From contig NZ_JAPEOQ010000002.1 in assembly GCF_026341035.1 (NCBI RefSeq), positions 992,001-1,056,000 on the forward strand: a DNA stretch of 64,000 bases, written 5' to 3'. Each line of letters opens with the position of its first letter. The stretch's first letter is position 1. The notes under the pieces are model-generated. The model did no database searches. It was not told where the DNA came from and saw nothing but the letters and a program-made list of their open reading frames with translations. Shown one piece after another: positions 58,223 through 64,000 of the stretch. The DNA comes from Streptomyces sp. NBC_01016 (GTDB lineage Bacteria; Actinomycetota; Actinomycetes; Streptomycetales; Streptomycetaceae). The translations under genes were made by a program, and so were the position numbers.

Positions 58223-61200
58223 GTGGCCGACCGTCTCATCGTCCGTGGCGCGCGCGAGCACAATCTTCGGAATGTCTCGCTCGACCTCCCGCGCGACTCC
58301 CTCATCGTCTTCACCGGTCTGTCGGGCTCCGGTAAGTCCTCCCTCGCGTTCGACACGATCTTCGCCGAGGGGCAGCGCCGGTACGTCGAGTCGCTGTCCT
58401 CGTACGCCCGCCAGTTCCTCGGCCAGATGGACAAGCCGGACGTCGACTTCATCGAGGGCCTCTCCCCGGCCGTCTCGATCGACCAGAAGTCCACGTCGCG
58501 CAACCCGCGCTCCACGGTCGGCACCATCACCGAGGTCTACGACTACCTGCGCCTGCTCTTCGCGCGCGTCGGCAAGCCGCACTGCCCGGAGTGCGGCCGG
58601 CCCATCGCCCGCCAGTCGCCGCAGGCCATCGTCGACAAGGTCCTCGAGCTGCCCGAGGGCAGCCGCTTCCAGGTCCTGTCGCCGCTCGTGCGCGAGCGCA
58701 AGGGCGAGTTCGTCGACCTCTTCAGCGACCTGCAGACCAAGGGCTACTCCCGCGCGCGCGTGGACGGGCAGACGATCCAGCTGTCCGAGCCGCCGACGCT
58801 GAAGAAGCAGGAGAAGCACACGATCGAGGTGGTCGTCGACCGCCTCACCGTGAAGAGCTCCGCCAAGCGCCGCCTGACCGACTCCGTGGAGACCGCGCTC
58901 GGCCTCTCCGGCGGCATGGTCGTGCTCGACTTCGTCGACCTCCCCGAGGACGACCCGGAGCGCGAGCGCATGTACTCGGAGCACCTGTACTGCACGTACG
59001 ACGACCTGTCCTTCGAGGAGCTGGAGCCGCGCTCCTTCTCCTTCAACTCGCCCTTCGGCGCCTGCCCCGACTGCACCGGCATCGGTACGCGCATGGAGGT
59101 CGACCCCGAGCTGATCGTCCCCGACGAGGACAAGTCGCTCGACGAGGGTGCCATCCACCCGTGGTCGCACGGGCACACGAAGGACTACTTCGGCCGCCTC
59201 ATCGGCGCCCTCGCGGACGCGCTCGGCTTCCGTACGGACATCCCCTTCGCCGGCCTCCCGCAGCGCGCCAAGAAGGCGCTCCTGAACGGGCACAAGACGC
59301 AGATCGAGGTCCGCTACCGCAACCGGTACGGGCGCGAGCGCCGCTACACGACGCCCTTCGAGGGCGCCGTCCCGTTCGTGAAGCGCCGGCACAGCGAGGC
59401 CGAGTCGGACGCGAGCCGCGAGCGCTTCGAGGGCTACATGCGCGAGGTGCCCTGCCCGACCTGTGAGGGCACACGACTGAAGCCGCTGATCCTGGCCGTC
59501 ACGGTCATGGGGAAGTCGATCGCCGAGGTCTCGGCGATGTCCATCAGCGACTGCGCCGACTTCCTGAGCGAGCTGAAGCTGAACGCGCGCGACAAGAAGA
59601 TCGCCGAGCGCGTCCTGAAGGAGGTCAACGAGCGGCTGCGCTTCCTGGTCGACGTCGGCCTCGACTATCTGTCGCTCAACCGCGCGGCGGGCACCCTCTC
59701 CGGCGGCGAGGCCCAGCGCATCCGGCTCGCCACGCAGATCGGATCCGGCCTCGTCGGCGTCCTGTACGTGCTCGACGAGCCGTCCATCGGTCTGCACCAG
59801 CGCGACAACCACCGGCTCATCGAGACGCTCGTCCGGCTCCGCGACATGGGCAACACGCTCATCGTGGTCGAGCACGACGAGGACACGATCAAGGTCGCCG
59901 ACTGGATCGTCGACATCGGCCCCGGCGCGGGCGAGCACGGCGGCAAGGTCGTGCACAGCGGTCCGTTGAAGGAGCTGCTGGCTAACCCCGAGTCGATGAC
60001 CGGCCAGTACCTGGCGGGCAAGAAGGCCATCGCGATGCCGGACATCCGGCGGCCCGTGGACCCGGGACGCCGCCTCACCGTGCACGGCGCCAAGGAGAAC
60101 AACCTCCGGGACATCGACGTGTCGTTCCCGCTGGGCGTCCTCACGGCCGTCACCGGCGTCTCCGGATCCGGCAAGTCGACGCTGGTGAACGACATCCTGT
60201 ACACGCACCTGGCAAGGGAGTTGAACGGGGCGCGCTCCGTTCCCGGCCGGCACACGCGCGTGGACGGCGACGACCTCGTCGACAAGGTCGTGCACGTCGA
60301 CCAGTCGCCCATCGGCCGCACCCCGCGGTCGAACCCGGCGACGTACACCGGAGTCTTCGACAACGTCCGCAAGCTGTTCGCCGAGACGACCGAGGCGAAG
60401 GTCCGCGGCTACCTGCCGGGGCGCTTCTCCTTCAACGTCAAGGGCGGCCGCTGCGAGAACTGCTCGGGCGACGGCACGATCAAGATCGAGATGAACTTCC
60501 TGCCGGACGTGTACGTCCCGTGCGAGGTCTGCCACGGTGCGCGCTACAACCGGGAAACCCTTGAGGTCCACTACAAGGGCAAGTCCATCTCCGAGGTCCT
60601 GGACATGCCGATCGAGGAGGCGCTGAGCTTCTTCGAGGCCGTCCCGGCGATCGCCCGGCACCTCAGGACGCTCAACGACGTGGGCCTCGGCTACGTCCGG
60701 CTCGGGCAGCCCGCGCCGACGCTCTCCGGTGGTGAGGCGCAGCGCGTGAAGCTCGCCAGTGAGCTGCAGAAGCGTTCCACGGGCCGCACGGTGTACGTGC
60801 TCGACGAGCCGACGACCGGTCTGCACTTCGAGGACATCAGCAAGCTCATCACGGTGCTCTCGGGCCTCGTCGACAAGGGCAACACGGTCATCGTCATCGA
60901 GCACAACCTCGACGTGATCAAGACCGCCGACTGGATCGTCGACATGGGCCCCGAGGGTGGCAGCGGCGGTGGTCTCGTCGTCGCGGAGGGCACTCCGGAG
61001 GAGGTCGCGGCCGTCCCGACGAGCCACACCGGCAAGTTCCTGCGCGATGTCCTCGGCGCCGACCGGGTCAGCGACGCGGCCGTGCCCGCGGCGCGCCCCC
61101 GTAAGGCGGCGAAGAAGACCGTGGCGGCGACGAAGGCGCCCGCCAAGAAGACGGCCACGGCGAAGGCGGCCGCCGCCAAGACGACGACCAAGTCGACCGC

Positions 61201-61282
61201 CAAGACGGCCACCAAGACCGCCAAGACGGCCGCGAAGAAGCCCGCCGCCAAGAAGGCGACCGGGAAGGCCCGCAAGGCCTGA
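58223..61282 (+). CDS. uvrA: Excinuclease ABC subunit A
   Basis: A 1019-residue ABC ATPase that finds DNA lesions in nucleotide excision repair. Two nucleotide-binding halves are present: Walker A FTGLSGSGKSSLAF and TGVSGSGKSTLVND, signature TLSGGEAQR twice. Zinc-module cysteines occur in CPECGRPI, CPDCTGIG and CENCSGDG ... CEVCHGARYN. The end (residues ~960-1019) is a Lys/Ala/Thr-rich tail of histone H1-like composition (AKKTVAATKAPAKKTATAKA ...), which probably binds DNA nonspecifically. GTG 58223 is preferred to 58211 because AAAGG then lies ~11 bases away. Confidence 0.97.
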   Translation: MADRLIVRGAREHNLRNVSLDLPRDSLIVFTGLSGSGKSSLAFDTIFAEGQRRYVESLSSYARQFLGQMDKPDVDFIEGLSPAVSIDQKSTSRNPRSTVGTITEVYDYLRLLFARVGKPHCPECGRPIARQSPQAIVDKVLELPEGSRFQVLSPLVRERKGEFVDLFSDLQTKGYSRARVDGQTIQLSEPPTLKKQEKHTIEVVVDRLTVKSSAKRRLTDSVETALGLSGGMVVLDFVDLPEDDPERERMYSEHLYCTYDDLSFEELEPRSFSFNSPFGACPDCTGIGTRMEVDPELIVPDEDKSLDEGAIHPWSHGHTKDYFGRLIGALADALGFRTDIPFAGLPQRAKKALLNGHKTQIEVRYRNRYGRERRYTTPFEGAVPFVKRRHSEAESDASRERFEGYMREVPCPTCEGTRLKPLILAVTVMGKSIAEVSAMSISDCADFLSELKLNARDKKIAERVLKEVNERLRFLVDVGLDYLSLNRAAGTLSGGEAQRIRLATQIGSGLVGVLYVLDEPSIGLHQRDNHRLIETLVRLRDMGNTLIVVEHDEDTIKVADWIVDIGPGAGEHGGKVVHSGPLKELLANPESMTGQYLAGKKAIAMPDIRRPVDPGRRLTVHGAKENNLRDIDVSFPLGVLTAVTGVSGSGKSTLVNDILYTHLARELNGARSVPGRHTRVDGDDLVDKVVHVDQSPIGRTPRSNPATYTGVFDNVRKLFAETTEAKVRGYLPGRFSFNVKGGRCENCSGDGTIKIEMNFLPDVYVPCEVCHGARYNRETLEVHYKGKSISEVLDMPIEEALSFFEAVPAIARHLRTLNDVGLGYVRLGQPAPTLSGGEAQRVKLASELQKRSTGRTVYVLDEPTTGLHFEDISKLITVLSGLVDKGNTVIVIEHNLDVIKTADWIVDMGPEGGSGGGLVVAEGTPEEVAAVPTSHTGKFLRDVLGADRVSDAAVPAARPRKAAKKTVAATKAPAKKTATAKAAAAKTTTKSTAKTATKTAKTAAKKPAAKKATGKARKA

Positions 61283-61313
61283 CAGAGGTCCGGCCCCGCC
61301 GGTGGACGAGCGA

Positions 61314-61346
61314 CGGCGCCCCGTGGGAACTCCCCACGGGGCGCCG
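61314..61346. terminator. Hairpin between uvrA and the PfkB kinase gene
   Basis: 14-bp stem CGGCGCCCCGTGGG (61314-61327) with a 5-base loop and CCCACGGGGCGCCG (61333-61346), between convergent genes. Confidence 0.85.
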
Positions 61347-61364
61347 CGCGTTCAGTACTCGGCC

Positions 61365-61429
61365 GGTCCTCACCAGGCGAGACCCTGACCCTCGTCAGGC
61401 GGGACCCCGGTCCTCACCAGGCAGGACCC
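61365..61429. repeat. Three ~22-bp tandem copies around the kinase stop codon
   Basis: Units 61365-61385, 61386-61408 and 61409-61429 share CTCACCAGGC or CTCGTCAGGC and end GGACCC or GACCC. The stop codon of the kinase gene (61414-61416) is in the third unit, so the other two look like duplications of the gene's 3' end. Confidence 0.65.
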
Positions 61430-62352
61430 ACCAGTTCGGTGGCGTAGGGCGGCTCCGCGCCCGCCCGTGAGCAGGTGACCGCCGCCGCCCGCGCGGCGAA
61501 CCGCAGCAGCCGGGACCAGTCGTCGCCGCCGAGCCCGGCGATCCCGGCGGGGGAGAGGGCGTCCTGGCGCGAAAGCCCGTGCAGCAGCGCGGCGTTGACG
61601 GTGTCACCGGCGCCGATCGTGTCCACGACGTCGACCCGCTCGCCCGGCACCGAGTACTCGCCCCCGTCCCGCGTGAGCGCGGTGAGCCCCTCCCCGCCGC
61701 GCGTGATCACCACGGCGGCGGGCCCCGCGGCCAGCCACTCCTGCGGGGTGCCGCCCAGCCACTCGGCGTCCTCCTCTGAGAGCTTCAGCAGCGTCGTCGA
61801 CGCGAGCCAGCTCTTGAAGCGGGCCCGGTAGGCGTCCGCGTCCGGGATCAGGCCGGCCCGGATGTTCGGGTCGAGCGCCGTGCACAGGCCCTGCGCGGCG
61901 GCCGAGCGCATCACGTCCTCATACGCGGTGGCGCCCGGTTCGAGCGCCAGCGAGCAGGTGCCGAACGACACCGCGCGCGTGCCCGCCGGTAGTGCCTCGG
62001 GCACCGTGAAGAGCCGGTCGGCGGTCCCCTCCACGTAGAAGGAGTACCCGGCGGAGCCGTCGGCCCCGATCGAGGCCACGGCGAGCGTCGTCGGCTCGTC
62101 GCCCCGCTGCACCGGGGACACATCCACCCCGGCCGTCCGCAGGCCGCCGAGCAGGGCCTCCCCGAAGGCGTCCCGCGACACCCGCGAGCAGAACGCCACG
62201 GACGAGCCGAGGCGGCCGAGTGCCACCGCCGTGTTGTACGGGCCGCCGCCGAGCCGCGGGGCGAGGGCGGGCAGCTCGGTGACGGGTCCGCCGTCGGTGG
62301 GCACGCCCTGTGGGACGAGGTCGATCAGTGCCTCTCCGGCGACGACAATCAC
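61414..62352 (-). CDS. PfkB family carbohydrate kinase (fructokinase-like)
   Basis: A 312-residue ribokinase-family sugar kinase. The N-terminal signature is PRLGGGPYNTAVALGRLGSSVAF near residue 33, and the C-terminal one is VDTIGAGDTVNAALLHGL near residue 245 with the catalytic Asp. LKLSEEDAEWL and VVITRGGEGLTAL are typical of fructokinase-like members. Probably phosphorylates fructose or a similar sugar; no linked transporter is visible. GTG 62352 follows AAAGGAAG. The end lies in a tandem duplication. Confidence 0.85.
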   Translation of the reverse strand: MIVVAGEALIDLVPQGVPTDGGPVTELPALAPRLGGGPYNTAVALGRLGSSVAFCSRVSRDAFGEALLGGLRTAGVDVSPVQRGDEPTTLAVASIGADGSAGYSFYVEGTADRLFTVPEALPAGTRAVSFGTCSLALEPGATAYEDVMRSAAAQGLCTALDPNIRAGLIPDADAYRARFKSWLASTTLLKLSEEDAEWLGGTPQEWLAAGPAAVVITRGGEGLTALTRDGGEYSVPGERVDVVDTIGAGDTVNAALLHGLSRQDALSPAGIAGLGGDDWSRLLRFAARAAAVTCSRAGAEPPYATELVGPAW

Positions 62353-62568
62353 GGTGCTTCCTTTCGGGCGGGCGGGCGTGCGGCGGGTGTGGTGGGGCCC
62401 GCTGTTCACGTCGACGCTAGAGCCTCACGCCGGGCGCGGCACCCGCCTCACGCGAACCGGGCAGGCACGCCGCGGACCCGGGCACGTACGCCCTGCATCC
62501 GGGCACGATCCACTCCCGGACCCAGTACTCCCAGTCCCATCACACCCGGCCCCAGCACTTCCGGCTCC

Positions 62569-63519
62569 TCACTCCCAATCCCACCCGATGCCCACAAGGC
62601 CCGCCCGCACCTGCGGCTCCACCATGTGCACCGACCGGTGGGGGCCGCTCAGGGCGAGTTCGTGGCGGCCGTCGCGCGGGCCCGCGGCCGACCGCTGGAC
62701 GAAGCGGTGGCAGCGCACGGGCAGCGTGTCGTCCGCGAACCGGACCTGGAGCGCGTACTGCCCTCCGGCGGAGCCGAACCCGCGGACGTACTCGGTGGCG
62801 GACCTGGCCGTCCCGTCCTCGAAGCCGTACTGGAACATATGGGTGTCGCCGGCCCGCAGCCGCGCGTCGAAGAGCAGCTCCGCGACCAGGACGCCCGTCC
62901 CGTCGTCCCAACGCACCCGCCCCGTACGGCAGTTCTCCATGGCGTACACCGCCACATCCGCCGGGGAACACCCCGGGGCGCCATGGTGGATGGCCATATA
63001 ACGGTCCACGCCGTCGCGGTGCGCCCGCACGATCTGCTGCGAGTCCCTGCCCTGGAGCTGCCGGTGCGCGCCGATCCGCACCCGCTCGTGGTGCCCGACG
63101 GTGTGCAGCCCGCCGTCCAGCGGGGTCTCCAGCTCCGCGAGCAGCCGCTCGACGGCCCCGGACGCCTCGATGAGCGACCGGTACGAGCGGGTCGCCGGGC
63201 GCTTGGGCACGGCCGCTTCGGGAACCGGGCCGAGCAGCCGGATCAGCGATTCCTCGGGCAGTTCGAGGATCTCCTCCAGGGCGCGCACCGCCCGCATCGA
63301 CTCCGGACGCTGTGGCCGCCGCGCGCCCTGCTGCCAGTAACTCAGGCTGGTGAGGCCGATGGTGACGCCTCGGCGGGCCAGATGGTGCCGTACGCGGTGC
63401 AGCGGCAGTTGCCGGGCGATGATCGCGGCCCGCAGGGCGCTGTGGAACGGGCCGGAGCGCAGGGCTCCCGCCAGGTCCGGTGCCTGTGCCGCGTTCACTT
63501 GTCGTTCGCCGAGCCGCAT
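62569..63519 (-). CDS. Helix-turn-helix (XRE-like) domain protein
   Basis: A 316-residue protein with an N-terminal HTH at residues ~20-75 (ALRAAIIARQLPLHRVRHHLARRGVTIGLTSLSYWQQGARRPQRPESMRAVRALEEILELPEESLIRLLG). The rest (residues ~95-316) has GAVERLLAELETPLDGGLHTVGHHERVRIGAHRQLQGRDSQQIVRAHRDGVDRYMAIHH and DDGTGVLVAELLFDARLRAGDTHMFQYGFED, probably a sensing domain of unknown ligand. ATG 63519 follows GCAGGAGG; an in-frame start at 63645 is less likely. Divergent from uvrC. Confidence 0.75.
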   Translation of the reverse strand: MRLGERQVNAAQAPDLAGALRSGPFHSALRAAIIARQLPLHRVRHHLARRGVTIGLTSLSYWQQGARRPQRPESMRAVRALEEILELPEESLIRLLGPVPEAAVPKRPATRSYRSLIEASGAVERLLAELETPLDGGLHTVGHHERVRIGAHRQLQGRDSQQIVRAHRDGVDRYMAIHHGAPGCSPADVAVYAMENCRTGRVRWDDGTGVLVAELLFDARLRAGDTHMFQYGFEDGTARSATEYVRGFGSAGGQYALQVRFADDTLPVRCHRFVQRSAAGPRDGRHELALSGPHRSVHMVEPQVRAGLVGIGWDWE

Positions 63520-63612
63520 CCGGGCCTCCTGCTTGTGCGCGCTGCGCCCGCGGGCCGCCACTGGGAACAAGTCACCCGGCATTGAAGCGTGCCGCCCAGC
63601 CCCCGACAAGAC

Positions 63613-63651
63613 TTCGGGGTGCCCGGCGCCACCGCCGCCGGGCACCCCGAA
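63613..63651. other. Perfect 16-bp hairpin between divergent genes
   Basis: TTCGGGGTGCCCGGCG (63613-63628), 7-base loop, and its exact complement (63636-63651). It ends directly at the uvrC promoter. Since both flanking genes diverge, it terminates neither; it may insulate or be a mobile element remnant. Confidence 0.7.
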
Positions 63652-63674
63652 CTGTCACACACCGCCAGTAGGGT
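63652..63674 (+). promoter_or_regulatory. Variant PafBC-type promoter of uvrC
   Basis: CTGTCACAC at 63652-63660, eight bases, TAGGGT at 63669-63674, then seven bases to the uvrC ATG. Core TGTCA and spacing agree with uvrB and ogt, but the GTG part of the -35 motif is changed to CAC. Confidence 0.6.
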
Positions 63675-63681
63675 GTCTGAC

Positions 63682-64000
63682 ATGGCCGACCCCTCCAGCT
63701 ACCGCCCCAAGCCGGGACAGATCCCCGACTCTCCAGGGGTGTACAGGTTCCGCGACGAGCACCGCCGGGTGATCTACGTCGGGAAGGCGAAAAGCCTGCG
63801 CCAGCGCCTGGCGAACTACTTCCAGGACCTGGCGAACCTGCACCCCCGTACGCGCACGATGGTCACCACGGCCGCGTCCGTGGAGTGGACGGTGGTGTCC
63901 ACGGAGGTCGAGGCGCTGCAGCTGGAGTACTCCTGGATCAAGGAGTACGACCCCCGGTTCAACGTCAAGTACCGCGACGACAAGAGCTACCCGTACCTCG
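63682..64000 (+). CDS. uvrC: Excinuclease ABC subunit C, N-terminal part (3' end outside window)
   Basis: The first 106 residues of the dual-incision nuclease of excision repair. The GIY-YIG endonuclease domain that makes the 3' cut is visible: IPDSPGVYRFRDEHRRVIYVGKAKSLRQRL at residues ~14-43, then VVSTEVEALQLEYSWIKEYDPRFNVKYRDDKSYPYL. The ATG at 63682 lies seven bases behind TAGGGT, so the mRNA may be leaderless like uvrB. The UVR, RNase H-like and helix-hairpin-helix parts lie outside the window. Confidence 0.96.
   Translation, partial: MADPSSYRPKPGQIPDSPGVYRFRDEHRRVIYVGKAKSLRQRLANYFQDLANLHPRTRTMVTTAASVEWTVVSTEVEALQLEYSWIKEYDPRFNVKYRDDKSYPYL

Noticed and set aside
58202..61027. A 941-codon open frame on the strand opposite uvrA
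   Set aside because: High-GC codon bias leaves the antisense frame open; the sense frame is a clear UvrA and the antisense product has no recognisable domain.
63613..63651. Terminator for a gene between the HTH gene and uvrC
   Set aside because: Both flanking genes point away from it and no small ORF there is convincing.

Overview
The window is high-GC actinobacterial chromosome with GTG and ATG starts, Shine-Dalgarno sites such as GGAGG, ATGA/GTGA stop-start overlaps and many genes whose ATG sits directly behind a -10 hexamer. The order polA ... rpsA ... coaE ... uvrB ... uvrA ... uvrC, together with DUF397/DUF5753, SPW_0924 and mycothiol-dependent families, points to Streptomyces (core region, not a chromosome arm). 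No phage, plasmid, IS element, CRISPR array, rRNA or tRNA was seen. Both edges cut genes: polA lacks its 5' half and uvrC its 3' part.

Layout. 1-15.6 kb: polA, a DUF4184 membrane protein, a secreted lytic transglycosylase-like protein, a DUF3068 protein, helicase HrpB, a methyltransferase, rpsA with a clear promoter and terminator, a Tat-exported amine oxidase, a PAC2 protein, coaE and small proteins. 15.6-30 kb: methyltransferase, S4 protein, an M20 dipeptidase/YfcC transporter pair, a family 5 uracil-DNA glycosylase gene broken by a palindromic insertion, a NarK-like transporter, prolyl aminopeptidase, a GntR regulator divergent from an NCS1 transporter with a perfect operator palindrome between them, a FUSC transporter and an EEP nuclease. 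30-43.6 kb: DUF899 preceded by five 20-bp repeats, a WhiJ-type regulatory group (ATPase, HTH, DUF397), a lone gltD, corA, a repeat-filled gap, pseudouridine catabolism (psuG-psuK) and mycothiol-type formaldehyde dehydrogenase. 43.6-64 kb: a cupin, an MFS transporter, ogt, a glycerophosphodiesterase, an MHYT protein, uvrB, a TerD operon, TerC behind a manganese riboswitch, a cation/proton antiporter, aroQ, uvrA, a sugar kinase, an HTH protein and uvrC.

How it works together. The strongest systems-level signal is a set of near-identical DNA-damage promoters of the PafBC/RecA-NDp type (TTGTCAGTG-N8-TAnnnT) in front of ogt, uvrB, a TerD operon and uvrA, with a weaker form before uvrC. In three of these (ogt, uvrB, uvrC) exactly seven bases separate the -10 from the ATG, so their mRNAs are probably leaderless. 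This ties a TerD protein and a TerD protein fused to an FtsK-like domain to the excision-repair regulon.

A second theme is repeat activity: four copies of a GGGGCTCCGCCCC...CTCAATCGCCGG element, a hairpin element inside the glycosylase gene, palindrome-bearing segments inside hrpB and gltD, and short tandem duplications that contain the stop codons of three genes. All functional statements rest on reading the sequence and remembered family knowledge; no database search was run.
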